From contig NZ_CP012382.1 of the NCBI RefSeq assembly GCF_001267885.1, forward strand, positions 3,459,001-3,523,000: DNA of 64,000 bases. The letters run 5' to 3'. The stretch comes from Streptomyces ambofaciens ATCC 23877 (GTDB lineage: Bacteria; Actinomycetota; Actinomycetes; Streptomycetales; Streptomycetaceae). Of the stretch, positions 7,594 to 15,790 are shown piece by piece. The translations under genes and the position numbers were made by a program. Under the pieces are notes generated by a model that worked only from the letters and a program-made list of their open reading frames with translations, was not told where the DNA came from and made no database searches. Position 1 is the first letter of the stretch, and the number at the start of each line of letters is the position of its first letter.

Positions 7594-9141
7594 TCAGTGG
7601 GCGACGACGGGCACCGGCAGCTCGTCCTCGACCGCGTCGCCCGCACCGGAACCCGTGACGGTGGTCTGCTCCGGGCGCCCGGCGTTGACGAAGGTCAGGG
7701 CGATCACGGCGGCCGCGGCCAGGATGCCGACGGCGAACCAGATCGCGCTGGTGTAGCCCTGCACCTGGCCCTCCAGCTGGACCAGCTGCTGCTGGGAGCG
7801 GGAGGCCGCGCCGCCGATGTGGTCGGCGATGTAGGACGTGGTGGCCGAGGCGGCGATCGTGTTCAGCAGCGCCGTACCGATCGCACCGCCCACCTGCTGC
7901 GAGGTGTTGACCATCGCGGAGGCGACACCGGCGTCCCGCGGCTCCACTCCCATGGTGGCCATGGACATGGCCGGCATGAAGGCCGTACCCATGCCGAGGC
8001 CGAGCAGCAGCATGCCGGGCAGCAGCACGGCGGCGTAGGAGGTGTCGATCTCCAGCTGGGTCAGCAGCAGCATGCCGAGGGCGGCGACCAGGAAGCCCGG
8101 GCCCATCAGCAGGCGGGGCGCGACCCGGGTCATCAGCCGGGTACCGATCTGCGTGGAGCCCGTGATCATGCCCGCGATCATCGGCAGGAAGGCGAAGCCG
8201 GTCTTGACCGGCGAGTAGCCCTTCACGATCTGCAGGTAGTAGGTGAGGAAGAGGAACAGCCCGAACATCGCGATGATCGCGAGGCCCAGCGAGAGGTAGA
8301 TCCCGCCCCGGTTGCGCTCGGTGACGACGCGCAGCGGCAGCAGCGGGGCCTTGACCTTCGACTCGACGACCACGAAGGCGAGGAGCAGCACGGCCGCACC
8401 GACGAACATGCCGACCGTCACCGCGTCGCCCCAGCCGTTCGACTCGGCGCGGGTGAAGCCGTAGACGAGGGCGACCAGGCCGAGCGTGGACAGGATCACG
8501 CCGGGGACGTCGAGGGGCGAGCGGTTGCGGCTGCCCTGCGGTTCACGGATGACGAGGTAGGCGCCGGCCGCCGCGACGATCGCGAACGGGATGTTGACGA
8601 AGAAGGTCCAGCGCCAGTTCAGGTACTCGGTGAGGAAGCCGCCGAGGATCAGGCCGACGGCGCCGCCACCACCGGCGATCGCACCGTAGATGCCGAAGGC
8701 CTTGGCGCGCTCCTTGGCGTCCGTGAACATCACGGCGAGCAGGGAGAGCGCGGCGGGCGCGAGCAGGGCGCCGAAGACGCCCTGGAGGGCGCGGGAGCCG
8801 AACATCATCGCCTCGCTGGTGGCCGCACCGCCGAGCGCCGAGGCGACCGCGAAGCCGGCCAGACCGAGGACGAAGGTGCGCTTGCGCCCCCACAGGTCGG
8901 CTATCCGGCCGCCGAACAGCAGCAGGCCGCCGAAGGCGAGGGCGTAGGCCGTGACGACCCACTGCCGGTTGCCGTCGGAGATGCCGAGGTCCTGCTGGGC
9001 GGAGGGCAGGGCGATGTTCACGATGGTGGCGTCGAGGACGACCATCAGCTGGGCGAGCGCGATGAAGACGAGCGCTTTCCAGCGCCCGGCGTCCGGGACG
9101 CCGGGGGCCTTGAGGGCTGTTTCAGACATGGGGATACCCAC
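7594..9141 (-). CDS. DHA2-family MFS multidrug efflux transporter
   Basis: A 515-residue, 14-TM transporter. TM1 has the motif VLDATIVNIALPSAQQDL, followed by motif A (FGGRIADLWGRKRTFVLG) and motif C in TM5 (AIAGGGGAVGLILGGFL). It is a proton-driven exporter of hydrophobic drugs or metabolites. It lies downstream of a TetR gene on the same strand, with a 193-bp gap holding its own promoter. The two most likely form a repressor/efflux pair. It is not closely similar to the other DHA2 pump at 762-2288 beyond family motifs. Confidence 0.92.
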   Translation of the reverse strand: MGIPMSETALKAPGVPDAGRWKALVFIALAQLMVVLDATIVNIALPSAQQDLGISDGNRQWVVTAYALAFGGLLLFGGRIADLWGRKRTFVLGLAGFAVASALGGAATSEAMMFGSRALQGVFGALLAPAALSLLAVMFTDAKERAKAFGIYGAIAGGGGAVGLILGGFLTEYLNWRWTFFVNIPFAIVAAAGAYLVIREPQGSRNRSPLDVPGVILSTLGLVALVYGFTRAESNGWGDAVTVGMFVGAAVLLLAFVVVESKVKAPLLPLRVVTERNRGGIYLSLGLAIIAMFGLFLFLTYYLQIVKGYSPVKTGFAFLPMIAGMITGSTQIGTRLMTRVAPRLLMGPGFLVAALGMLLLTQLEIDTSYAAVLLPGMLLLGLGMGTAFMPAMSMATMGVEPRDAGVASAMVNTSQQVGGAIGTALLNTIAASATTSYIADHIGGAASRSQQQLVQLEGQVQGYTSAIWFAVGILAAAAVIALTFVNAGRPEQTTVTGSGAGDAVEDELPVPVVAH

Positions 9142-9334
9142 TTCGGGACTTCGTGACGGAAAAAGGTGAGCAAAGGGACGGCCGGACCATGGCGACGGCC
9201 ACGGGGGGCCGCCGTCCGCGGTGCGGACGATCGGGTGTCGCGGGATCAGTGGATCGGAGTCGTGGAACCGGTCGACCGGCGTCGTTGAGCGGTCGGCCGG
9301 ACGGGGTGGAACCGGTCGGTCAGGAGTCGCGGAA

Positions 9335-9988
9335 CTACTGGTCGCAGGGCCGGCGCAGCTCCTCCATGGTCACGGCGGTGCCCGGCAGGGCGGAGCGGGC
9401 CGGAGCCCGCAGCCCGTCCAGGAACAGTTGCAGGTGGCGGTGGACGAACCGGTCGGCGCTCAGGCACCCCGTACCGGCCGGGGGCCGGCTGAGCTGGGCC
9501 GCGGCGATCATCAGATCGCCCACGCCCACGTCGGTACGGAGCTGACCGGCCGCCTTCGCCCGGTCCATGACCTCGGCGATGAGCCGCTCGACCCGTTCCC
9601 GCGCCGCTTCCAGGTCGGGGTGGTGCTGGTCGAAGGTGCTGGAGACCATGGGGCACAGGGCGCTGATCCGCTCGTCGGCGGCAACGTGCACGAAGCGCTC
9701 CAGCGCCCCGAAGGCGTCGCCGTTCTCCGCGAGCGCGAGCTCGGCCGCCCGTGCCGTACGGTCCATGACCGAGCAGACGACCTCGCGTACGAGGGCGTCG
9801 CGGTCGGGGAAGTTGCGGTACACCGTGGCGTTGCCCACGCCGGCCCGGCGGGCGATGTCGTCGAGCGGCACGTCGGGGCCGTGCTCGACGAACATCTCGC
9901 GGGCGGCGGTGACGATCCGCTCCCGATTGCGCAGGGCGTCGGCGCGGGGCCGGCTCACCTTGTGCTGCTCGGGGGTTGCGGTCTGCAC
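9335..9988 (-). CDS. TetR-family repressor of the downstream efflux pump
   Basis: A 217-residue regulator with an HTH at about residues 12-60 (RIVTAAREMFVEHGPDVPLDDIARRAGVGNATVYRNFPDRDALV). The GTG at 9988 is preceded by AAGGAG six bases away, so I prefer it to an ATG 63 bases further out. The C-terminal helical domain has the TetR_C layout common in regulators of DHA2 exporters. An overlapping set of inverted repeats lies upstream. Function as local repressor is inferred from context. Confidence 0.88.
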   Translation of the reverse strand: MQTATPEQHKVSRPRADALRNRERIVTAAREMFVEHGPDVPLDDIARRAGVGNATVYRNFPDRDALVREVVCSVMDRTARAAELALAENGDAFGALERFVHVAADERISALCPMVSSTFDQHHPDLEAARERVERLIAEVMDRAKAAGQLRTDVGVGDLMIAAAQLSRPPAGTGCLSADRFVHRHLQLFLDGLRAPARSALPGTAVTMEELRRPCDQ

Positions 9989-10030
9989 GGCGTACTCCTT
10001 GGGCGGTGGGACTGGCGATCCGGGGAGGGA

Positions 10031-10077
10031 GTCCCCGTTTCGCTCGGACACATGGCTAAACGGGGAAACGATCCCCG
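10031..10077. promoter_or_regulatory. Nested inverted repeats upstream of tetR (AAACGGGGA half-sites)
   Basis: The half-site AAACGGGGA occurs at 10058-10066 and inverted at 10032-10040 (17-bp spacer). A third, closer partner forms CGGGGA-N5-TCCCCG at 10061-10077. Three half-sites in 47 bp just upstream of the regulator strongly suggest cooperative TetR binding. Confidence 0.6.
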
Positions 10078-10414
10078 GTTATTTCCCCGCTCCGGAAAGA
10101 ATCACCGTGACCTGGGTCACACCCCGTCGACTCCCCCTGCCCTCCTGCCTCCCCACCCCCTCTTGCCTCTGCTTCCTCACCCTCTTGCCCCTGTCTTCTT
10201 GCCCCTCTTACCTCTGTCTCCTTGGCCCCCCTTACCTCTGCCTTCTTGCCCCCTGTTCGGCGCCCCGCCCTTCACCGGCCCCTCCCCCGGTCGGCGGCTA
10301 CCGGCGAGAAACCCACGATCGGCTCCTCCAGCGCGCGCCCGTCCCGCCCTCGCCCCAGGGTGAGCGAAAGGGTGCAGCCGGTGACCGGGGGCTGCCGTGG
10401 TCCGGGAGGTCTGC
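10078..10414. other. Intergenic region with a long polypyrimidine tract (about 10129-10260)
   Basis: The plus strand is almost purely C and T for about 130 bp, made of degenerate copies of a CTTGCCCCTCTTACCTCTG-like unit. This is strongly strand-asymmetric and unlike coding DNA here. It lies between the divergently oriented tetR and metalloprotease genes. No ORF in it is credible. Confidence 0.8.
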
Positions 10415-11716
10415 ATGCAGCCGCAGCCGCAGCCGCAGCCGCCGAGCCGTCGGATACGCCCGCGCCGGCTGGCCGCGATCGCCACCGTCACCGTCGTGAC
10501 CTTCGCGGTCAGCACCTCGGCCGGCACCGGGCGGCTCGCGCCGGGCACCACGGCGGCGGGCCCCGGCGGCCCGGCCGCCCTCTCCCGGTCCTCCGCGCAC
10601 GGCCCCTGCATGATCACCGGCGGTCCCGAGATCCAGATGTCCGAGGGCGTCCCCACCTCCGCCGGCTACGCCCGCTCCACCGGCACCGTCCGCGCCCTCA
10701 CCCTGATGATCGACTTCTCCGACGCACCCGGCGAGGGCGAGGCGCTCGACCGCTACGCGGAGTTCTTCCCGCAGACCGAGGAGTGGTTCCGCACCAGCTC
10801 CTACGGCCGCCTCGACTACCGTCCCGAGACGCCGCTCCGCGACTGGCTGCGGATGCCGAAGTCGTTCGCCGAGTACGGCATAGAGCGGGGCGCACCCTTC
10901 GAGCCCGGTTACCGGGAGATGGTGCAGGACCTGGTCGCGGAGGCCGACGCGAAGGTCGACTTCCAGGAGTACGACCTCCTGAACGTGCTGGTCACCCCGA
11001 ACGCCGGCCCCTCCGCCCTGGACACCGTCCTGTCCGTCACCTTCGCCGGCAACCCCGAGGCCCCGGTGGCCGACGGCGTCCCGGTCTCCAACGCGTCCTT
11101 CGTCTACTCCCGGCAGGACGACGGCTCGGGCTCCTACGACGAGACCGGCTACCGCGTCCTCCCCCACGAGAATGGCCACGTCTTCGGTCTCCCGGACCTC
11201 TACACCCAGGAGGGCGGGGGAGCCGTCGGCCACTGGGACATCATGAGCGAGGACTGGGGCGCCAACAACGACGTCCTCGGCTGGCACAAGTGGAAGCTGG
11301 GCTGGCTGGACCCCGCCCAGGTGCACTGCGCGTCGGCGCCGGGGACGCGGGAGTACACGCTGACGCCGCTGGCCCGCAAGGGCGGCGACAAGGTGGTGGT
11401 CGTCCCGCTGGACGGCCGCAGCGGGTACGCGGTCGAGCTGCGCACCCGCGAGGGCAACGACGAGACGGTGTGCCGGCCGGGTGTGCTGATCTACAAGGTC
11501 GACGCGGACGTGGACACCGGAATGGGCCCGGTGACGGTGTTCGACTCCCGCCGGGACAGCGGCGGCTGCACCCGCAGCCCGAACGTCCACGCCGAACTCT
11601 CGGACGCCGCCTTCGTTCCGGGCGAGACCTTCGAGGACCCGCGCCGGGGCATCACGATCGCGGTGTCGGGGGCGGACCCGAACGGCGACCACAAGGTGCG
11701 GGTCACCCGGGGGTGA
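10415..11716 (+). CDS. Secreted M6-family (immune inhibitor A-like) metalloprotease
   Basis: A 433-residue precursor. After a repetitive MQPQPQPQPP opening and an Arg-rich n-region comes a hydrophobic signal segment (about residues 18-38), so export is predicted. The zinc motif HENGHVFGLPDLY (H251, E252, H255) and the later HWDIMSEDWGANN segment are typical of M6 peptidases. The C-terminal third is a beta-rich domain with several Cys residues. The ATG at 10415 follows GGGAGG at five bases; a GTG 18 bases upstream is less likely. It is expressed alone, downstream of the pyrimidine tract. Confidence 0.85.
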   Translation: MQPQPQPQPPSRRIRPRRLAAIATVTVVTFAVSTSAGTGRLAPGTTAAGPGGPAALSRSSAHGPCMITGGPEIQMSEGVPTSAGYARSTGTVRALTLMIDFSDAPGEGEALDRYAEFFPQTEEWFRTSSYGRLDYRPETPLRDWLRMPKSFAEYGIERGAPFEPGYREMVQDLVAEADAKVDFQEYDLLNVLVTPNAGPSALDTVLSVTFAGNPEAPVADGVPVSNASFVYSRQDDGSGSYDETGYRVLPHENGHVFGLPDLYTQEGGGAVGHWDIMSEDWGANNDVLGWHKWKLGWLDPAQVHCASAPGTREYTLTPLARKGGDKVVVVPLDGRSGYAVELRTREGNDETVCRPGVLIYKVDADVDTGMGPVTVFDSRRDSGGCTRSPNVHAELSDAAFVPGETFEDPRRGITIAVSGADPNGDHKVRVTRG

Positions 11717-11822
11717 ACGACCGGGGCGGGCGGGCGGTACGGACGCGGGGCCGCCGTGCGGCACGGGCCCGGGCCGGCCGGGATTACGGTAGGCCTGCCG
11801 CGATCGCCGTACCGGAGAGCCG

Positions 11823-13436
11823 ATGCCCGCCCACACCACGAACGACACCCCGCGCGACGAGGGTGTCGCCGCCCCGGCCGAGGCGGTCGCCCCGCTGCTG
11901 CGCGGCATCGCCGTACTGCGCCGGCTGACCGAGGCGGACGGCGGCACCCTCAGTCTCAGCGCCCTGGAGAAGGCGACCGGCCTGGCCCGCTCCACGGTCG
12001 ACCGCGTCACGGCGACCCTCGCCCGCATGGGATACGTCCGCCTGGACGGCCGCGACGTGACCCTCGCCCCCCGCCTGATGGAGCTGGGCAACGCCTACCT
12101 GGCCGCCCTGCGCCTGCCCGCCCTGCTCTCCGCCCGCGCCGACGCACTGGCCGACGCACTGGACGAGTCGGTCTCCCTCGCGGTCGGCGACCGCGACGGC
12201 ATCCGCTTCATCCACCAGGCCACCCGCCGCCGCGCGATGTCCCTCAGCTTCCGCATCGGCGACCTGCTCCCCGCCGAACGCACCGCGCCGGGCCCGCTGT
12301 TCGCCACCGAGTGGACGGACGCCGACTGGCGCCGCTGGCACGACCGCAGGGCGACGGACCCGCGGGACACCACCTTCCCGGCCGTCCCCCCGCGCGAACA
12401 CACCACCCCCGACGAGGACTTCGAGCACCGTACGGCGCGGGCGGCGGCCGACGGCTGGGCGCTGGACGACCAGTTGATCGAACCGGGCCTGGTCGCGGTC
12501 TCGGTCCCGGTACGGGACCCCGGCTCCGGCCGGGTGGCGTGCGTGGCGAGCGTGGTGAGCCATACGAGCCGCCACACCGCCGGTGACCTGCGGGCGGCCC
12601 TGCTCCCCCGCCTGCGCACGGCCGTCGCGGCGATGGAGGACGACCTGCGCACCGCCCCGCCGCCGGAGCCGGGAGCACCGCCCGCGGGTCTCGCCGTCTG
12701 GACGGGAGCGTCGAAGCAGGAGCTGGGCCGGGAGTTCGTCGAGTCACTGGCCCGCGGGCTGACCGTACTGACCGCCTTCGGCGAGAGCCGGCCGGCGCCG
12801 ACCCTCACGGAGATCGCGAAGGCGACGGGCCTGGCCCGGGCGACCGTACGACGGGCGCTGATCACCTTCGAGCACGCGGGGCTGGTCGCACCGGCCCCCG
12901 GCCGCGCCTTCACGCTCACCCCCCGGGTGCTGTCCCTCGGGTTCCCGCCGCTCTCCCGCGCCTCCCTGCCGGAGATCGCCCAGCCCCACCTGACCGCGCT
13001 CGCCGACCGCGTGCGCGAGCCGGCCGCCCTGGCCGTCCTGGCGGACTCGGGCGAGGAGATCCAGTACACGGCCCGGGCGTCCACGAGCCACGTACTGAGC
13101 GCCCACGTCACGGTCGGCGCCCGGCGCCCGGCGTACGCGACGGCACCGGGCCGCGTACTGCTCGCCGGCCTGCCCGCCGACCCCCTCCCCGAGGTCCGGG
13201 CCCAGGGCCACGCCCTGGTCGACGAGGAGCTGGAGGCGGGTCTGCGCTCCCTCGCGGTCCCGGTGCGCGACCGTACGGGCCGGGTGGTGGCGGCCGTGAA
13301 CGTGGCGACGCACGCGGCCCGCAGGAGCGCAGTGTCCTGCGTGGCGGACGTCCTGCCGGAACTGCGGCGCACGGCCGACCTCGTCGAGGCGGACCTGCGG
13401 GTGGCGGGGCGGTTCAGGACGGTGCCGACGACCTGA
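11823..13436 (+). CDS. Tandem (double) IclR-family regulator
   Basis: A 537-residue protein with two complete IclR units. The first has a winged helix at about residues 25-90 (LSLSALEKATGLARSTVDRVTATL) and an effector domain to about 265. The second has a winged helix at about 310-365 (PTLTEIAKATGLARATVRRALITFEHAGL) and an effector domain to the end. Ordinary IclR proteins are about 260 residues and dimerise, so this is a covalent pseudo-dimer. Similar double forms are known among actinobacterial regulators of aromatic catabolism. No catabolic operon is adjacent, so the target is unknown. Confidence 0.88.
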   Translation: MPAHTTNDTPRDEGVAAPAEAVAPLLRGIAVLRRLTEADGGTLSLSALEKATGLARSTVDRVTATLARMGYVRLDGRDVTLAPRLMELGNAYLAALRLPALLSARADALADALDESVSLAVGDRDGIRFIHQATRRRAMSLSFRIGDLLPAERTAPGPLFATEWTDADWRRWHDRRATDPRDTTFPAVPPREHTTPDEDFEHRTARAAADGWALDDQLIEPGLVAVSVPVRDPGSGRVACVASVVSHTSRHTAGDLRAALLPRLRTAVAAMEDDLRTAPPPEPGAPPAGLAVWTGASKQELGREFVESLARGLTVLTAFGESRPAPTLTEIAKATGLARATVRRALITFEHAGLVAPAPGRAFTLTPRVLSLGFPPLSRASLPEIAQPHLTALADRVREPAALAVLADSGEEIQYTARASTSHVLSAHVTVGARRPAYATAPGRVLLAGLPADPLPEVRAQGHALVDEELEAGLRSLAVPVRDRTGRVVAAVNVATHAARRSAVSCVADVLPELRRTADLVEADLRVAGRFRTVPTT

Positions 13437-13542
13437 CCCGGACGCCGGCCCTGGCCCGTCCGCCCGGTCCCGACCTCGCGGCCCGTCCCGTGGCTCAACG
13501 AGGGCTGCGCGTGCCGTACGGCGGGCCAGGCTCCCGGCGGGG

Positions 13543-14481
13543 CTAGGCCCCGTCCGCCGGGGCCAGTGACCGCCGGTACCAGTCCTCGTGCCGGGCGAAG
13601 CCCTCCTCGAACGCCGGACCCGGCGAGGTGTCGAGGTCCGTCCACAGCGGGTCGGCGTCGAACCAGTGGTCGCTGATCAGCAGGTCGAGGTCGTGCCGGG
13701 AGCCCCCGCGGGCCCGCAGTGCCTCGTACGCCTGGTCGAGGGTCAGATCGCGCTCGGGCCACGGGACGTCCGCGACGGCGGCCACCGTACGCAGCACCGT
13801 GTGCCAGGGCACGGGCCGCGGGTGGCAGGCGTGGTAGACGGGCGCGGTGAGGTGCCCGGCGGGTGCGAGAGCCACCCCGACCAGGGCACGGGCGAGGTCC
13901 TCGGCGGCGATGACCGACACCTGCGCCTGCCAGCCCGCCACCGTGCCGGGCAGGACCCGCAACAGCCGGGCCAGCGCGGGCACCACCCTCGTGTCCCCGC
14001 GGCCGTACACCATGTGGGGGCGGACGACCGTGCCGCCGGCGGCCAGTACGGCGTCCTCGCCGGCCGCCCGGGTCCGCGAGGTGGCCGACCCCGGGGCCCG
14101 TCGCAGGTCCTGCGGGCGAGCGCGCCGGAAGGTGCCCCGCCCGTACACCGCGGCGGTGCTGAGCTGGACGATCCGCCCGACACCCGCTCGGCGGGCCTCG
14201 TCGACGAGCGCGGCCGTGCCACGGGCGTTGACCGCCTCGCACCGTTCCTCCGGGCCGCCGATCAGGGAGGCGCAGTGCAGCACGGCGTCGGCGCCGTCGC
14301 ACAGGCCGCGCAGCGTGCCGGGGTCGGTGAGGTCCGCGCGGACGACCGTCGTACGGGGCCCGTCCGCGCGCACCCGGGCGTCGTGGGCCGTCAGCCGCAG
14401 GGTGACGCCGAGGCGTTCGGCCTCCCGGACGACGTGCCCGCCGATGAAGCCGCCGGCACCGGTGATCACGAGGGTGGACAC
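13543..14481 (-). CDS. NAD-dependent epimerase/dehydratase (SDR), probably gamma-butyrolactone-associated
   Basis: A 312-residue extended short-chain dehydrogenase. The N-terminal Rossmann motif TGAGGFIGGHVV binds NAD(P). The central YxxxK region is altered: STAAVYG is followed by an RRA/RRAPG stretch in place of the usual YGxSK. The GTG at 14481 has GAGGAGG seven bases upstream. The coding region starts 12 bp after the stop of an AfsA-like fragment, and the ribosome-binding site overlaps that stop, so the two were translated as a pair. AfsA homologues with an adjacent epimerase gene are typical of gamma-butyrolactone signalling loci. The in vivo substrate is unproven. Confidence 0.8.
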   Translation of the reverse strand: MSTLVITGAGGFIGGHVVREAERLGVTLRLTAHDARVRADGPRTTVVRADLTDPGTLRGLCDGADAVLHCASLIGGPEERCEAVNARGTAALVDEARRAGVGRIVQLSTAAVYGRGTFRRARPQDLRRAPGSATSRTRAAGEDAVLAAGGTVVRPHMVYGRGDTRVVPALARLLRVLPGTVAGWQAQVSVIAAEDLARALVGVALAPAGHLTAPVYHACHPRPVPWHTVLRTVAAVADVPWPERDLTLDQAYEALRARGGSRHDLDLLISDHWFDADPLWTDLDTSPGPAFEEGFARHEDWYRRSLAPADGA

Positions 14482-14492
14482 GGGCCGCCTCC

Positions 14493-14867
14493 TCAGCGGA
14501 ACGGGGTCGGGCACGGGGCCGCGGGCGCGGTTGCGGTTGCGGTTGCGGTTGCGGTGAACACCGTGTCGATCCCACAGGGCGCGTAGCGCGCGAAGGCGCT
14601 CTCGAGGCCGCCGGGCAGGGCGTCGCGCGGGCCCGTCGGGGCGTGCGCGACCTGCGGGGCCGCCTCCAGGAGCACCATGCCGGGCACGTGGTCGGCCGGA
14701 TGGTCGAAGCAGACCGGGTGCGCGGTGTCCACCCGCGGCTGCCGGCGGTGCGGGGAGCGCGCGTCGGCCGCGGCCAGGACGACGTCGCGGGAGTCCTGTC
14801 CGCCGACGCGTTCCGGCGCTGTGCCGACCGCTTCCGGCCGGGCGGTGAACGACATGGGTCGGATCAT
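14493..14867 (-). pseudogene. AfsA/ScbA-like A-factor biosynthesis hotdog fragment
   Basis: A 124-residue reading frame with the unmistakable AfsA motif FDHPADHVPGMVLLEA at about residues 55-70, preceded by the RVDTAHPVC strand. Full AfsA proteins have about 300 residues and two such hotdog repeats. Here only part of the second repeat remains: the N-terminal 180 or so residues are absent, and the C-terminus dissolves into a (TA)n tail coded by a hexanucleotide repeat. The usual LEAARQAA continuation is degraded to LEAAPQVA. It is most likely a dead relic of a butyrolactone synthase gene coupled to the epimerase; a shortened functional protein is less likely. Confidence 0.65.
14526..14556. repeat. 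Hexanucleotide repeat (GGTTGC)n
   Basis: About five copies of a six-base unit on the plus strand, coding alternating Thr-Ala in the AfsA-like fragment. It marks the point where similarity to AfsA ends, so slippage at this tract is a plausible cause of decay. Confidence 0.85.
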
Positions 14868-15107
14868 ATCCCTGGCGATCCGTCAGATCCTCAACAACGG
14901 TGACGAGGAGGCCGCCCGATCCCCGACTCCCCGACCTCGCCGGCCTGACCCGTTCACACCGCACACACACCCGGCGCCCACCCGAGGAGGCAGCACCCGC
15001 CCGAGCCCCGATCCGGTACCCTGTGGATCGAGCGCCCCGGCGGGCGCTGCGACACCTGCCCGGGCCCACCCCGGACCCCGTCGCAGCCGCCGGCCCCGGG
15101 ACACTCA

Positions 15108-15134
15108 GGGCTTGACGGACTTCCGCTCAAGCCC
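15108..15134. other. Hairpin directly upstream of the tRNA 5' end
   Basis: GGGCTTGA (15108-15115) pairs with TCAAGCCC (15127-15134), ending two bases before the tRNA. A second inverted repeat, GCTGCGAC/GTCGCAGC, lies at 15046-15087. A promoter-like TACCCT sits at 15017. These may form part of the tRNA precursor leader. Confidence 0.4.
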
Positions 15135-15135
15135 C

Positions 15136-15208
15136 GCCTTCGTAGCTCAGGGGATAGAGCACCGCTCTCCTAAAGCGGGTGTCGCAGGTTCGAATCCTGC
15201 CGGGGGCA
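15136..15208 (+). tRNA. tRNA-Arg (anticodon CCU)
   Basis: A 73-base cloverleaf without encoded CCA. The acceptor stem GCCTTCG pairs with CGGGGGC through two G-U pairs. The D-arm includes TAGCTCAGGGGATAGAGC, the anticodon stem is CCGCT/AGCGG with loop CTCCTAA (anticodon CCU, reading AGG), and the T-arm is GCAGG-TTCGAAT-CCTGC. The 3' 42 bases are part of a 43-bp repeat found again at 24545, so the gene is the integration target of the element downstream. Confidence 0.96.
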
Positions 15209-15209
15209 C
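15167..15209. repeat. Left attachment site (attL), 43-bp core in tRNA-Arg
   Basis: Positions 15167-15209, from the anticodon loop to one base past the tRNA, are identical to 24545-24587. The identity breaks at once on both sides. This is the classic signature of site-specific integration by a tyrosine recombinase that regenerates the tRNA 3' end. Confidence 0.93.
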
Positions 15210-15216
15210 AAGGGAG

Positions 15217-15248
15217 AAGGCCACCTAGGAACGTTCCTAGGTGGCCTT
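15217..15248. terminator. Perfect 32-bp palindrome between tRNA and integrase remnant
   Basis: AAGGCCACCTAGGAAC (15217-15232) is followed with no spacer by its exact reverse complement (15233-15248). It sits eight bases after the tRNA and 31 bases before the integrase stop, so it can end transcription from both sides. Comparable hairpins follow both other copies of the tRNA end, which suggests the terminator travels with the att region. Confidence 0.8.
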
Positions 15249-15279
15249 TGACATCCACTTCTGACATCAACGCGGGCGA

Positions 15280-15790
15280 TCACCCACGATCAGGGCGCCG
15301 CTTCCTGAGCAGCCGGTCCATGTGACTCATGGCCTCGCGCTGCGTGTCCTGCACAACGTGTGTGTAGACGTCCATGGTGATGCTGATCTGAGAGTGCCCG
15401 AGGATCTCCATCACGACGCGGGGTGCGACTCCGGCCGCCGTGAGGAGTGTGGCGGTGCCGTGCCGGGCGTCATGCAGCCGGATCACGCGGAGGCCGGCGG
15501 ACTCGGCGACGCGGGTGAAGGAGCGGTAGACGTTCCGCGGCTCGACCTGACGGCCGGTACGGGTGGTGAAGACGTAGCCGGACTCCTGCCACTGCTCCCC
15601 TGCCTTGACCCGAGCAGCCGCCTGCCGCATCCGGTGCCAGCGCAGGGGCGCGATGCAGAGGGCGGGCAGCGGGACGGCCCGGCGACGGCGACTCTCTTGG
15701 GGTCATCGTCGTAGAGGACACCCCGCCGGCGCTGCGTCTGCTGACGAACGTAGAGAACACGGTTGTCGAGGTCAAGGCCCGCGCACGGCG
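15280..15790 (-). pseudogene. Tyrosine-recombinase integrase remnant
   Basis: The last 116 codons (15280-15630) are intact and hold the catalytic C-terminus: HDARHGTATLL (His-x-x-Arg box) and LGHSQISITMDVYTHV with the nucleophilic Tyr. Upstream, protein-like sequence continues (GLDLDNRVLYVRQQTQRRRG, near 15710-15780) but in another frame. The frame must change around 15672-15700, between DDDPK and RRAVPLPALCIAPLRWHRMR. Beyond about 15790 nothing integrase-like remains, so the N-terminal core-binding half is missing. The stop lies 71 bp from attL, the usual position of such integrases. The gene cannot make a working enzyme. Confidence 0.85.

Noticed and set aside
7459..9156. A 565-codon plus-strand frame opposite the second MFS gene
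   Set aside because: Same antisense composition with no recognisable domain; the transporter motifs on the other strand are unambiguous.
13543..15069. A single 508-codon protein joining the epimerase to sequence up to 15069
   Set aside because: The N-terminal 196 residues are low-complexity. The true GTG at 14481 has a perfect ribosome-binding site and the Rossmann motif at its start.
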